From Nocardia rhizosphaerihabitans (GTDB taxonomy: Bacteria; Actinomycetota; Actinomycetes; Mycobacteriales; Mycobacteriaceae), in assembly GCF_014646295.1 (NCBI RefSeq), contig NZ_BMNE01000008.1, positions 124,001 to 188,000 of the forward strand: a stretch of 64,000 nucleotides of DNA, given 5' to 3'. Made by a program: the position numbers and the translations under genes. Numbering within the stretch: the stretch's first letter is position 1; the number at the start of each line of letters is the position of its first letter. The notes under the pieces were generated by a model, which was not told the origin of the DNA, ran no database searches, and saw only the letters and a list, made by a program, of their open reading frames with translations. Of this stretch, positions 47,142 through 56,160 are shown in pieces.

Positions 47142-48829
47142 GCCCGGACGGTGGGCGCCGGTTCCCTGGTGACGGGGTGGGAACTGGCCGAACGCAGGTG
47201 CAGCGGGTCGACGGTGCGCAGCGACAGCGCGGCGACGACGGCGGCGAAGGTAGCCAGCGCGACGTGCCAGAAGTTGTACAGCCCGATCGACCCGTCGGGC
47301 TGGAACACCAGCATCAACCAGGTGCAGATGCCCACCAGCCACTGCAAGGTCAGCGTCGAGAGTGCGAACCCGGCGGCCAGCGCCAGCGGCCACGAGTAAT
47401 ACCAGGGCAGTGCGGCGGGCGAGAGCAGCACGATCGCGACGAACGCGATGATGATGCCCATCACGGCCTCACGCTCGCTGTGCCGGAACCGCCACCAGGT
47501 CGCGACGAGCACCACGATCAAGGCGACCTGGCACAGCTTGCGGGTCACCCACAGCACGGGATCGAAATCGAGCGGGGTCACCCAGGTGACCATGTGCGCG
47601 AGAATCGTCGGCAGCGACAGCCAGTTGATGATCTTGTTCGAGCCCTGCAGCGCGGTGACCCAGCCGAAGCCGACTCCGGCGATCACCGATGCCGCGCCGA
47701 ACACCAGCGCGAACACACCGACGCCGATGCCGGCGATCTTGGTGAACACGAGCAGCGGATGCGGCATATCGGCGGACGGCCGCGCCGCATCGGGGTGATT
47801 CTGGTCCTCGAGCGGTCCCATGTCGGAGTCCGCGGCGGCGCGGCGCTCGGCGGCGCGGCGTTCCTTCTCGTGCAGAATCCAGATCCACACCAGGAACGGC
47901 AGCGCGACGCCCGCGGTCGCCTTGATCGCGACACCGATGGCGACGACGATGATGCCCGCCACATGGTGCCGTTCGAGCACCAGCGCGATGCCTGCGCACA
48001 TCAGCCCGACCATCAGCATCTCGTTGTGCACGCCGCCGATGAGATGGATCAGCACCAGCGGGTTGAGCACGGCCAGCCACAGCGCCACCGTCGGCTTGCC
48101 GCCGAGGTGCTTGGTCAGATAGGGCACCGCCCACATCATCAGCGCCAGCCCGGGCAGCATCACCAGGCGCAGGGCGATCGTGCCCGCGATGACGTTGTCG
48201 CCGGTGATCATGGTGAGCGCGCGGCCGATGAGCAGGAAGACCGGCCCGTAGGGCGCGGTGGTCGTGGTCCAGACGGGGCTCACGTTGTCCAGCAGCACAC
48301 CGGGATTGGCGACGGGACCCACCTGATAGGGGTCGAAACCGTCACGCAGCAGGGCGCCCTGGGCGAGGTAGGAGTAGGCATCGCGGCTGAACATCGGCGC
48401 CGCGAACAGCAGTGGCGTGATCCAGATCCCGACGATCGCGCGCAGTTCGTTGAGCGTGACCCGCGACGAGCCGGTCCCGATGGTGGTGCGGCCCAGGCGA
48501 ACCCACGCGGTGATCATCATCAGCACGCCGATCCAGATGAGGATCGTCGAGAGCGCGTAGCCGTGCCCGAACCGCAGCCAGGACAGGTGCAGTGCCTCGA
48601 GCAGCGGGTCGCGCTTGCGGACCGCGCCGGCGCCGAAACCGCCGAAGGTGATCATGATCGCGCCGAAGAAGCCCATCATGGCCGCGTGGCCTTCGGGGCT
48701 ACGGGCGAAGTCGCCTGCGGTGCGCAGCCAGGACCGGACGCCGGGATCGGTCCCGGTGGGCATGTGGCGCTGCGGCTCGAGGGTGCGCGTGGTGTCCATG
48801 GGGCCTACGGTCGTCTCGGGGGGCGGCAT
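47138..48829 (-). CDS. mptA: Alpha-1,6-mannosyltransferase MptA (GT-C family)
   Basis: A polytopic membrane enzyme of about 563 residues (11-13 spans) that uses polyprenyl-phosphate mannose to extend the mannan core of lipomannan/LAM; it corresponds to Rv2174. The GT-C acidic motif lies in the first extracellular loop (FSRDAYSYLAQGALLRDGFD). Other conserved parts are TTTTAPYGPVFL, NPLVLIHLIGGVHNEMLMVG and LLSPAALPWYYSWPLALAAG. The start is uncertain: ATG 48829 is given, ATG 48799 and TTG 48865 are possible. It sits between crtI and crtB, an unexpected place for a mannosyltransferase. Confidence 0.9.
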   Translation of the reverse strand: MPPPETTVGPMDTTRTLEPQRHMPTGTDPGVRSWLRTAGDFARSPEGHAAMMGFFGAIMITFGGFGAGAVRKRDPLLEALHLSWLRFGHGYALSTILIWIGVLMMITAWVRLGRTTIGTGSSRVTLNELRAIVGIWITPLLFAAPMFSRDAYSYLAQGALLRDGFDPYQVGPVANPGVLLDNVSPVWTTTTAPYGPVFLLIGRALTMITGDNVIAGTIALRLVMLPGLALMMWAVPYLTKHLGGKPTVALWLAVLNPLVLIHLIGGVHNEMLMVGLMCAGIALVLERHHVAGIIVVAIGVAIKATAGVALPFLVWIWILHEKERRAAERRAAADSDMGPLEDQNHPDAARPSADMPHPLLVFTKIAGIGVGVFALVFGAASVIAGVGFGWVTALQGSNKIINWLSLPTILAHMVTWVTPLDFDPVLWVTRKLCQVALIVVLVATWWRFRHSEREAVMGIIIAFVAIVLLSPAALPWYYSWPLALAAGFALSTLTLQWLVGICTWLMLVFQPDGSIGLYNFWHVALATFAAVVAALSLRTVDPLHLRSASSHPVTREPAPTVRA

Positions 48830-48900
48830 GTTCGGTCGGTCCCCCCGGATGGTCGGCGGTCGCAACCGCGAGCTGATAATTCGGCCGTCAGTTTACGGCT

Positions 48901-50475
48901 TCAACTTGGAACACTAACCCGGTGGTCGGTCGCGTTGCGCGCCCGGCTGCCGGTGATTCGTGCCGCGGCCAGCTTGCCCGACAGCAACGTGGTGGGCACA
49001 CCCACCCCCGGAGTGGTGCCGCAACCTGCGAGAACGACGTTGTCCACGCCCCTTGGCAGGTTGCGTGGCCGGAACGGGCCGGTCTGCCGGAACAGATGCG
49101 CGATCGAGAACGGTGTGCCCGCGATCATGCCCTGCGCGGCCCACGTCGCCGGTGTGTCGACGTGGTCGACCCGGAAATGCTCGGTGATGCCGGTGTAGCC
49201 GCGCCGTTCCAGCTCCGCGAGCAGCTCGTTGAGATAGGCGGGGCCGAGGCGGTCCCAGTCCAGCGGCGCGGCGTCCAGGTTCGGGCACGGCGCGAGGACC
49301 GACAGTGGTTCGTGCCTGCCGTCGGCGCGGTCGACGAACTGGCCGGGATCGGTGAGCGCGGGCCTGGTCAGCAGCAGCGACGGGTCGCTCATCAGCTTGC
49401 CCCGCCCGCGGCGCGCGGAGATCTCGGTGAACGTCGTCGCCCAGGCGGCGCCGAAATCGATCGTGTGATGCGCCTGCACCGGCCATTGCGCGGCGACCTC
49501 GGCGGGCACGGTGCCGTGCGCGACCACCGCCGACGGCGAGGCTCGCAGACCACGGCGATACCGCAGGCCGAATCGGGGCAGCGAACCGAGATCGGCGGTG
49601 AGGACGACGGCATCGCACGCGAAGCTGCGACCATCGACGGTGCGGACCGCCTCGGCGCGCCGCGACGTTCCGCCGCTCGCCGTGTAGTCGATGCCCGCGA
49701 CCTCGGCCTCGAGCACCAGCTGCCCACCGGCGGCGACGAAGGCCTCGGCCAGCGCGGCCGTGATCGCGCGCATGCCGCCCTCGGGGAAGAAGACACCGAG
49801 GCAGGTGTCCATGTTGGGGATCGCGCCGTAGAGCGCCAGCGCCTTGTCCGGCACCGTCCCCGCGTAGAGCGCCTGGAAGGTGAACAGCCTGGCCAGGCGC
49901 TCGTCACGCAGGTATGAGCGCACTCGCGGCCCCAGCCTGCCGAAGCCGCCGAGCCGGACCAGCGTCGCCAGCGAGGCGCGGGAGCGCTTGCCGCGCACCA
50001 GGTCCAGCGGCGAATCGAAGTTCGCGTCCATGAAGTCGTCGTACTCGGCGCCGTAGATTCGGCCCAGCCAGTCCCGCAGCCGCCGGTAGTTGCCCGCCTC
50101 GGCCGGTCCACAGGTGTCGGCGACCTCGGCGGCCATCGCGGCGGCGTCGTCGAAGACGCGGATGTCGCTGCCGTCGGCGTAGCGCGCGTGATAGGCGGGC
50201 GCGAGGCGGTGGATCCGCAGGCCGACGCTCTCGCGCGAGTGCCCGACAGCCGCCAGCGCCTCGTCGATCAGCTCCGGCAGGGTGAGTACCGTTGCGCCGC
50301 TGTCGATCTCGTAGTCGTCGAACCGGTAGCGCCCGACCCGGCCGCCGGGATGATCGGCCCGTTCGAGCACCGTGACCTCGACGCCGGCGCCGCGCAGGTG
50401 CAGCGCCGCGGCGAGCCCGGCCAGTCCCGCGCCGACCACGACGACATGATTCGCTTGTCCCACAACGTTTTTCAT
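48901..50475 (-). CDS. crtI: Phytoene desaturase (CrtI family)
   Basis: A 524-residue FAD-dependent carotenoid desaturase. The N-terminal dinucleotide motif is VVVVGAGLAGLAAALHLRGAG with ERADHPGGRVGRY. The C-terminal CrtI signature appears as VDNVVLAGCGTTPGVGVPTT. It would desaturate phytoene towards lycopene or a related polyene. ATG 50475 has GAGG five bases upstream. It lies seven bases after the prenyl synthase gene and 71 bases before mptA, all in one direction. Confidence 0.92.
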   Translation of the reverse strand: MKNVVGQANHVVVVGAGLAGLAAALHLRGAGVEVTVLERADHPGGRVGRYRFDDYEIDSGATVLTLPELIDEALAAVGHSRESVGLRIHRLAPAYHARYADGSDIRVFDDAAAMAAEVADTCGPAEAGNYRRLRDWLGRIYGAEYDDFMDANFDSPLDLVRGKRSRASLATLVRLGGFGRLGPRVRSYLRDERLARLFTFQALYAGTVPDKALALYGAIPNMDTCLGVFFPEGGMRAITAALAEAFVAAGGQLVLEAEVAGIDYTASGGTSRRAEAVRTVDGRSFACDAVVLTADLGSLPRFGLRYRRGLRASPSAVVAHGTVPAEVAAQWPVQAHHTIDFGAAWATTFTEISARRGRGKLMSDPSLLLTRPALTDPGQFVDRADGRHEPLSVLAPCPNLDAAPLDWDRLGPAYLNELLAELERRGYTGITEHFRVDHVDTPATWAAQGMIAGTPFSIAHLFRQTGPFRPRNLPRGVDNVVLAGCGTTPGVGVPTTLLSGKLAAARITGSRARNATDHRVSVPS

Positions 50476-50482
50476 ATCAGCC

Positions 50483-51625
50483 TCAGGCGGCGCGACGGGT
50501 GGCGGCCAGCGCCATTTCGTGCAGCAACTGCTTGGCCTGGGTGGTCGCGCTGCTGGCCGCCACGGCGCGCAGACCGGTGTCGGTGAGCTCGGTGATGCGG
50601 CGTTCGACGTCGTCGACCGCGCCGAGCTCGGTGAGCAGCGCGCGCAGCCGGTCCACGGCCGCGTCGTCGAGGTCGGTGCCGAGCCCGGTGCGGATCAGTG
50701 CCGCCGACTCCGGATCGGCCCGGCGCAGCGCCTCCGCGATCAGCACCGTGCGCTTGCCCTCGCGCAGGTCGTCACCGGACGGCTTGCCGGTGACGGCCGG
50801 GTCGCCGAACACGCCGAGCAGGTCGTCGCGCAGCTGGAAGGCGATGCCGACGTCGGTGCCGTAGATCCGCAGCGCCGCCACCAGGTCGTCGTCGGCGCCT
50901 GCCAGCGCGGCACCCAGATGCAGTGGTCGTTCGATCGTGTACGCGGCGGTCTTGTACCGGTTGATCCGCAGCGCGGCCTCGACCGATTCGTCGCCACCGG
51001 CCTCGCCGTTGATGTCGAGCAGCTGCCCGCCGAGCACCTCGGTCCGCATCCGCGCCCACACCGGCGCGAACCTGGCCAGCGCGGCCGGGGTGAGCCCGGC
51101 CGCGTGCACCAGATCATCGGCCCAGGCCAGCGCCAGATCGCCGATCAGGATCGCGACCGCCCTGCCGTATTCGGCGCCGTCGCCGGGCCAGCCCGCCGCC
51201 CGATGCCGGTCCTCGAAGTCGATGTGCACGGTCGGGAAACCGCGCCGGGTCTGCGAGGAGTCGATGATGTCGTCGTGCACCAGCGCGCACGCCTGCACCA
51301 GTTCCAGTGCCGAGCAGGCGGTGAGCACCGCGGCCGCCTCGGGCCCGGCCGGGTCGCCGCCGGCGCCGAGCCAGCCGGTCCAGGCGAAGCCCGGCCTGGT
51401 TCGCTTGCCGCCACGGATGACGAACTGTTCCAGCGCCTCGGCGGCGTCGACGAACACCGGCCCGAGCGGGTCGACGATCTCGCGCCGGGTGGCGAAGAAA
51501 CCGGCCAGCACCTGCTCGACCGCGGTGACGAAGGCGGGCGTGCCCGGCGTGAGGGTGACGAAGTCGACCGAGGCCGCCGTGTCGGCGACGGACCGGGAAA
51601 GCGGGGTACCGATTCCGGCGGACAG
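50483..51625 (-). CDS. Polyprenyl (geranylgeranyl) diphosphate synthase, IdsA2/CrtE-like, probable CTG start
   Basis: A trans-prenyltransferase of about 380 residues. The first Asp-rich motif is ALVHDDIIDSSQTRRG; the second is FQLRDDLLGVFGD. GGKRTRPGFAW binds diphosphate. It should supply geranylgeranyl diphosphate to CrtB, and matches Rv2173 by position. Between the GTG at 51766 (no ribosome site) and the catalytic domain, the only good start is CTG 51625, exactly five bases after GGAGG. Later Val codons are GTC. It is the first gene of the crt-mptA operon and is divergent from metF. Confidence 0.88.
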   Translation of the reverse strand: MSAGIGTPLSRSVADTAASVDFVTLTPGTPAFVTAVEQVLAGFFATRREIVDPLGPVFVDAAEALEQFVIRGGKRTRPGFAWTGWLGAGGDPAGPEAAAVLTACSALELVQACALVHDDIIDSSQTRRGFPTVHIDFEDRHRAAGWPGDGAEYGRAVAILIGDLALAWADDLVHAAGLTPAALARFAPVWARMRTEVLGGQLLDINGEAGGDESVEAALRINRYKTAAYTIERPLHLGAALAGADDDLVAALRIYGTDVGIAFQLRDDLLGVFGDPAVTGKPSGDDLREGKRTVLIAEALRRADPESAALIRTGLGTDLDDAAVDRLRALLTELGAVDDVERRITELTDTGLRAVAASSATTQAKQLLHEMALAATRRAA

Positions 51626-51903
51626 GGTGGCCTCCAGGTGCGGAAGTGGGCGAGCGGATGGACCGGGTTCGCACGCGGCGGTGCGATCACCGGCGTCTGG
51701 TCGCAGAATACGCGGGTGGCGCGGGGGTGTCGTCGGCGCACATGGCCGCTGCGACCGACCCCACACCTGGCGATTCGGCGGCGTCCGGCCTCCGATCGAC
51801 GAGCGTCCAGCGGACTTGACGGTCGAGCGGCTGGTCCGTGCCCGATTCCGGATTGCGCGGGCCGCCGGTTCGCGGTGGGCGCAGCCGCGCGGTGCCGTCC
51901 CAC

Positions 51904-51909
51904 TACACT
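51904..51909 (+). promoter_or_regulatory. -10 element for leaderless metF
   Basis: TACACT ends six bases before GTG 51916; no ribosome site is present. Expected transcription start coincides with the start codon. Confidence 0.62.
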
Positions 51910-51915
51910 GGACCG

Positions 51916-52917
51916 GTGACTTTCGACAATGGACGGGGACGTTCGACCCCAGATCGACCCGCCCAGAAGCAGCCGATCGTCTCGAACACCCCTTCGGTGG
52001 TGCAGAGCCTGCGCACTCATTCGGGCAGCGGCGTGCCGTTCTCGGTGGAGTTCAACCCGCCACGTGACGCGGCGGGTGAGGCCAGGCTGTGGCGTGCGGT
52101 CCGCGAGTTCGAGCGGATGCACCCGGCCTTCGTGTCGATGACCTACGGCGCGGGCGGCTCCACCAAGGACCGCACCGTGCGCATCACCGGTGAGCTCGCC
52201 ACCGAGACCACCCTGCTGCCGGTCGCCCACCTCACCGCCGTCGGCCACAGCATGGGCGAACTGCGCGCGCTGGTCGGCTCCTACGCCGACTCGGGCATCC
52301 GCAACCTGCTCGTCCTGCGCGGCGACCCGCCCGGTGATCCGCTCGGTGAGTGGCGCAAGCATCCCGAGGGCGTCGAGTTTGCCGAGGAATTGGTGCGCAT
52401 CGTGCGCGACCTCGGTGACTTCCACGTCGGTGTCGCCTCGTTCCCGCAGGGCCACCACCGCTCGCCCGACCTCGATCACGACACCCGTCACCTCGTCGCG
52501 AAACTGCGTGCGGGCGCGGAGTATTCGATCACGCAGATGTTCTTCGACGTGGAGCACTACCTGCGCCTGCGCGACCGGGTGCTGGCCGCCGACCCGATCG
52601 AGGGCGCCAAGCCGATCATCCCCGAGCTGATGCCCATCACCTCGCTGCGCACGGTCCAGCGCGCCGAGGAACTCTGCGGACGCCCCCTCGCCCCCGCGGT
52701 GATGGAACGCCTGACCCGCGCCGCGGGCACCGGCCCCGAAGAGGACAAGGCCGCCGTGCGCGCCGAAGGCATCCAGATCGCCACCGAAATGGCCCAGCGC
52801 CTCATCGACGAGGGCGCCCCCTGCCTGCACTTCATCACCCTCAACTTCGCCAAAGCGACCAGCGAGGTCCTCACCAACCTCGGCTACGGCGTCACAGCGG
52901 CCCCGCTCAGCGCGTAG
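51916..52917 (+). CDS. Methylenetetrahydrofolate reductase (MetF/Rv2172c-like)
   Basis: A 333-residue flavoprotein with the MTHFR barrel: FSVEFNPPRDAAGEARLW, FVSMTYGAGGSTKDRTV, LPVAHLTAVGHS, NLLVLRGDPPGD, VGVASFPQGHH, EYSITQMFFDVEHYL and PIIPELMPIT. It would reduce methylene-THF to methyl-THF for methionine synthesis. M. tuberculosis has an equivalent gene next to idsA2. The GTG at 51916 is supported by the -10 element above. Its end overlaps the convergent DUF2867 gene by 11 bases. Confidence 0.92.
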   Translation: MTFDNGRGRSTPDRPAQKQPIVSNTPSVVQSLRTHSGSGVPFSVEFNPPRDAAGEARLWRAVREFERMHPAFVSMTYGAGGSTKDRTVRITGELATETTLLPVAHLTAVGHSMGELRALVGSYADSGIRNLLVLRGDPPGDPLGEWRKHPEGVEFAEELVRIVRDLGDFHVGVASFPQGHHRSPDLDHDTRHLVAKLRAGAEYSITQMFFDVEHYLRLRDRVLAADPIEGAKPIIPELMPITSLRTVQRAEELCGRPLAPAVMERLTRAAGTGPEEDKAAVRAEGIQIATEMAQRLIDEGAPCLHFITLNFAKATSEVLTNLGYGVTAAPLSA

Positions 52918-53494
52918 CCACCAGCTCGTTCCAGGTCCGTTCCCAGCTCCGGGTCATCGCCGGGTAGACGATCAGGTACCGGAACGGTTTGATGAACGCC
53001 ATGTAGGCGCGGCCGAACAGGCCGTTCGGCTTCACCAGGACGGCCATCTGCAGGTGGTAGCCCGGACCGGTGTCGTCAGGCACCCAGCCCAGGTGCATGA
53101 CGCCATGCATGGTGCCGTTGGCGATCTCCGCGGCGTACTCGTCGTCGAGGACGTACACGCTGGTCAGCGGACTGTCCGTGTCATCGGGGCAGGGTGTGTC
53201 ACGCAGATCGGCGGGCAGCCGGTCCCGCAGCGATCCCACCCGTCCTCCGGTCCCGGCCGACTCCCGATCCCAGCCGAACACCTCACCCAGCTTCCATCGG
53301 ATCTTGAACAGCAGCCCGCTGATGCCCGAGGAATCGGAGGCCCTGGCCGCCTGCAACGCCGCGAGCAAGGCGGGAAAGTCGTCCGCCCTGCCCCCGGGCG
53401 TCCGAAACCGCCACACGTCTTCGACATCGAAATCCCCGGCGATCTCGTGAATGCGCCACGGTCGATCGGTATGTGCCGCTGCGGAAAGCCGCAT
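52907..53494 (-). CDS. DUF2867 domain protein
   Basis: A 195-residue protein matching DUF2867: HTDRPWRIHEIAGDFDVEDV, LLFKIRWKLGEVFGWD, GTMHGVMHLGWVPD, LVKPNGLFGRAYMAFIKPFR and YPAMTRSWERTW. Function is unknown; such genes are often next to TetR regulators, and a TetR remnant lies on the other side of its promoter here. Two palindromes lie in the upstream region. The ATG at 53494 lacks a strong ribosome site. Confidence 0.85.
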   Translation of the reverse strand: MRLSAAAHTDRPWRIHEIAGDFDVEDVWRFRTPGGRADDFPALLAALQAARASDSSGISGLLFKIRWKLGEVFGWDRESAGTGGRVGSLRDRLPADLRDTPCPDDTDSPLTSVYVLDDEYAAEIANGTMHGVMHLGWVPDDTGPGYHLQMAVLVKPNGLFGRAYMAFIKPFRYLIVYPAMTRSWERTWNELVATR

Positions 53495-53504
53495 GAGAGA
53501 AACC

Positions 53505-53562
53505 CCTATCCGTACGGATGCGTATGGATAGGAGATTACCCCCTGTTATACGCCTACGTATA
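53505..53562. promoter_or_regulatory. Paired palindromes upstream of the DUF2867 gene (TetR-type operators)
   Basis: atccgtacggat (53508-53519) is a perfect 12-bp palindrome nested in cctatcc...ggatagg (53505-53532). tatacg-ccta-cgtata (53547-53562) is a second inverted repeat. The spacing and AT-rich content fit operators of the adjacent, now truncated, TetR gene. Confidence 0.6.
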
Positions 53563-53594
53563 GAGGCGACTCGTGTGACAAAGGAGGGCTTGAC

Positions 53595-53651
53595 GTGTCG
53601 GTCGCGCCGCGTATGCCGACAATCGAATCGAAGACGCGAGGAGTCGGGTAA
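53595..53651 (+). pseudogene. N-terminal remnant of a TetR-family regulator
   Basis: AAGGAGG (about 53581-53587) precedes GTG 53595, from which VSVAPRMPTIESKTRGVG is read before a TAA. The strong ribosome site, the position divergent from the DUF2867 gene and the SxxPRMPT-ESKTRG wording match the beginnings of TetR regulators. The helix-turn-helix and ligand domain are gone. The next 90 bases code for nothing I recognise. Confidence 0.5.
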
Positions 53652-53742
53652 GTCATTGAGTCGGTGGATATTTCGGACAGCAACGGCGTGGCTTGGCAAA
53701 CCCGCCGATCGGTACTGGCTCCCCACCCGCCGCGCAACTTAG

Positions 53743-54075
53743 GGCCTGACGAAGACCGACGACGAACGCGCACGGATGTACCATGACCTGGTCGATAAGG
53801 TGTTGTCCGAGGCGGCCAGCCGACGGTTGGAGGAACTGAGGACGATGACCTACGAGTACCAGGGCCGAATCGCCCGCAAGTATGTCGAAGAGGGGCGCGA
53901 AGAAGGTCGCGAGGAGGGCGTCGCGGCCAGCATCATCACCGTCCTCAGCGCGCGTCGAATCGTCGTCTCGGAGGATCAGCGGGCCAGGATCGAGCAGTGC
54001 CGGGATCTGGCCCAGCTCGACACTTGGTTGCGGCGCGCGATCGACGCTGCCACGACAGCAGACCTTTTCGACTGA
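53743..54075 (+). pseudogene. C-terminal remnant of an Rpn-like PD-(D/E)XK nuclease/transposase-type protein
   Basis: An open frame from 53743 reads DDERARMYHDLVDKVLSEAA, then RLEELRTMTYEYQGRIARKY, a charged EEGREEGREEG spacer, and LDTWLRRAIDAATTADLF. This is the typical C-terminal third of abundant actinobacterial Rpn-like proteins of about 300 residues. The nuclease domain is missing; a TAG at 53740 closes the frame. An ATG at 53776 would give 99 residues but no ribosome site is present. A degraded mobile-type gene is likely. Confidence 0.6.
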
Positions 54076-54160
54076 ATCCACGCGACACTCGCGCTCCGCC
54101 CGGCTGATGCAGGGCAACGCTATTCGCAGCACCGGGGGCGGGATCTCGGGAGCGGCCGGT

Positions 54161-54195
54161 GCTGCGGGGCCGTAGTTGCGGCACGACCCCGCAGC
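54161..54195. terminator. Hairpin after the monooxygenase operon
   Basis: gctgcgggg (54161-54169) pairs with ccccgcagc (54187-54195). It lies just beyond the stop of the last operon gene (minus strand). No T-run is visible, so termination efficiency is uncertain. Confidence 0.55.
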
Positions 54196-54202
54196 GCAGG
54201 GT

Positions 54203-55354
54203 TCAAGCCGCGCGTGCGGCGCGCAGGCCCCAGGCGTCGGCCAGGAGGCGGTGGGATTCCAGGCGGTCGGTGTGGTCGTGGGTGATGGTGGTGATCAGGA
54301 GTTCAGTGGCGTCGGTGACTTTGACCAGGGCTTCCAGGCGTTCGGTGACCGTGTCGGGGGAGCCGACTATCTGGGCGGCGAGGCGGTCCTCGACCAGGCG
54401 GAGCTGGTCGGGGGTGAGGGGTGAGGCGGTGGTGGGGTCGCGGTATTCGCTCGCGCCGGAACCGCTGCGGATGCTGTGGACCCAGTGGCCGTAGGTGCTC
54501 GCGTGGTGGCGGGCGGTGGCGTCGTCGGCGGCGACCACGACATCGGCCGACACGATCACGTGCGGCTCGGCGAGGGTGGGCGAGGGCCGGAACGCCGCCC
54601 GGTAGGCCTCGACCGCGTCCAGCGCGGTGCCGGGGGAGACGTGATAGGCCGCCGCGAACGGCAACCCGAGCCTGCCCGCCACTTCGGCGCTCTCACCGGC
54701 CGTGCTGCCGAACAACCACAGTTCGACATCGGCGCCCTCGCCCGGAACCGCGTGCAGCGCAACATCATCGGACGAGGTATAGGTGCCCTCGAGCAGGGCG
54801 CGGACCTCGGCGATCTGATCGGGGAAGTCCAGCGCCTCGGCGTGCGGCTGCTGCAACGCCTCGAGCGAGGCGGCGAACTTGGACCGGTCGGTGATCCCGC
54901 GCGGGTCGAACGGCGGCGGCACCACCACGCCGTCGCGGATCCGCGTGCGCCCGGTGACCGTGTCCAGCACCGGATGCCCGCCCTTGGCGGTGGACGCCTC
55001 CGCCCCGAACAGGCTGCGCCGATGCCCTGACCGGCCCAGACCCAGATCGAGCCGCCCCGGATGCAGCGCGTCGACGGTGCCGAACGCCTCGACGATCGAG
55101 GCCGAGGTGTGATGACCCACCTGCACCGCGCCGGTGCCGACCCGAATGCGGGAGGTAGCGGCCGCGACCAGGGCGAGCAGGGTCAGCGAGGACGAACTGG
55201 CCACCGACACGAAATGATGTTCGGCCAGCCAATACCGGTGGTAGCCCCACTGTTCGGCGTGCTGGGCGAGATCGATCGTGTTGCGCACTGCCTGCGCGGC
55301 ACTCGACCCTTCGCTGATCGGCGCGAGGTCGAGGATCGACAGCGGAACCGTCAC
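54203..55354 (-). CDS. LLM-class flavin-dependent oxidoreductase (MsnO8-like)
   Basis: A 383-residue luciferase-like TIM-barrel monooxygenase. The start [20 protein letters not shown] and [20 protein letters not shown] are typical of the MsnO8 group; [15 protein letters not shown] and [11 protein letters not shown] follow. It would use reduced FMN from a separate reductase. GTG 55354 overlaps the DUF1684 stop as GTGA. It is the last gene of the eight-gene operon. Confidence 0.87.
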   Translation of the reverse strand: MTVPLSILDLAPISEGSSAAQAVRNTIDLAQHAEQWGYHRYWLAEHHFVSVASSSSLTLLALVAAATSRIRVGTGAVQVGHHTSASIVEAFGTVDALHPGRLDLGLGRSGHRRSLFGAEASTAKGGHPVLDTVTGRTRIRDGVVVPPPFDPRGITDRSKFAASLEALQQPHAEALDFPDQIAEVRALLEGTYTSSDDVALHAVPGEGADVELWLFGSTAGESAEVAGRLGLPFAAAYHVSPGTALDAVEAYRAAFRPSPTLAEPHVIVSADVVVAADDATARHHASTYGHWVHSIRSGSGASEYRDPTTASPLTPDQLRLVEDRLAAQIVGSPDTVTERLEALVKVTDATELLITTITHDHTDRLESHRLLADAWGLRAARAA

Positions 55355-56160
55355 AGCTTCGGATCCTGTTCTCCCGCTTCGATCGCCACCCGCAGCCGGT
55401 TCTCGGCCGGCGCCACCGGGCAGGTCGCGTAGTCGGTGAAGGCGCACGGCAGGTTCACCGCCCGGTTGAAGTCCAGGGTCACGGTGCTGTCGGCCTCGAC
55501 CGCCCCGATCGCGAGCGACCGCGCCGCCGGGTAGGTGGTGACCCCACTGGTGGCATCGGTGAACAGCACCTTCAGATCCGCGGGCGTGCCGAAGGCGACG
55601 AGCGTCTCCACGGCGTCGCCGATCCGGAATTCGATGGTCCCCGCCGCGCTGTGATGGTGTTCGAGCCCGTCCACGACCGCACCGGTCGTGATCGTGCGGG
55701 CAGTCTCGAACGGGGTGAACCGGCCGGTGACGACCCAGCGCGGGTCGGCCGGATAGGCGGGGACCCCGGTGAACGCGACCAGGGTGGGCGCGGCCGGGTC
55801 GTGCACGCGCACGGCGTACTGCCCGGAGCGCCGGATCACCTCGAAAACCCGCTCCTCGTTGAACACGCTCAGTCCCGGCGCGCCCTCGGCGGGAGTCAGA
55901 ATCCGCACGCCCGCGATCCGTTCGCCCTCGACGTCGAGCCGGTCGGCGGGCTGGGCGGTGATGAACACCTTCTCGTCGGTCACCCACCAGGTGCCGGGGA
56001 CGCCGTCGAGGCGTTCGGGGCTGTCGGTGAGCCAGTGCAGCCCGGCGAGGCTGAGCCAGCCGAGGGGGTCGCGCAGGCCGTCCTCGCGGGCGTCGTGCCA
56101 GCGGTGCCAGTCGTCGGTGAACGTTGTTGCGGTGCTGGTGGTGTCGACGGTGATCGTCAT
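55351..56160 (-). CDS. DUF1684 domain protein
   Basis: A 269-residue protein with the DUF1684 pattern: [45 protein letters not shown] and the C-terminal [20 protein letters not shown]. The last segment carries two Cys and is the most conserved part of the family. Function is unknown. It overlaps both neighbours by four bases (ATGA upstream, GTGA downstream) and so is produced together with three flavin monooxygenases, suggesting it acts on their substrate or product. Confidence 0.85.
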   Translation of the reverse strand: MTITVDTTSTATTFTDDWHRWHDAREDGLRDPLGWLSLAGLHWLTDSPERLDGVPGTWWVTDEKVFITAQPADRLDVEGERIAGVRILTPAEGAPGLSVFNEERVFEVIRRSGQYAVRVHDPAAPTLVAFTGVPAYPADPRWVVTGRFTPFETARTITTGAVVDGLEHHHSAAGTIEFRIGDAVETLVAFGTPADLKVLFTDATSGVTTYPAARSLAIGAVEADSTVTLDFNRAVNLPCAFTDYATCPVAPAENRLRVAIEAGEQDPKL

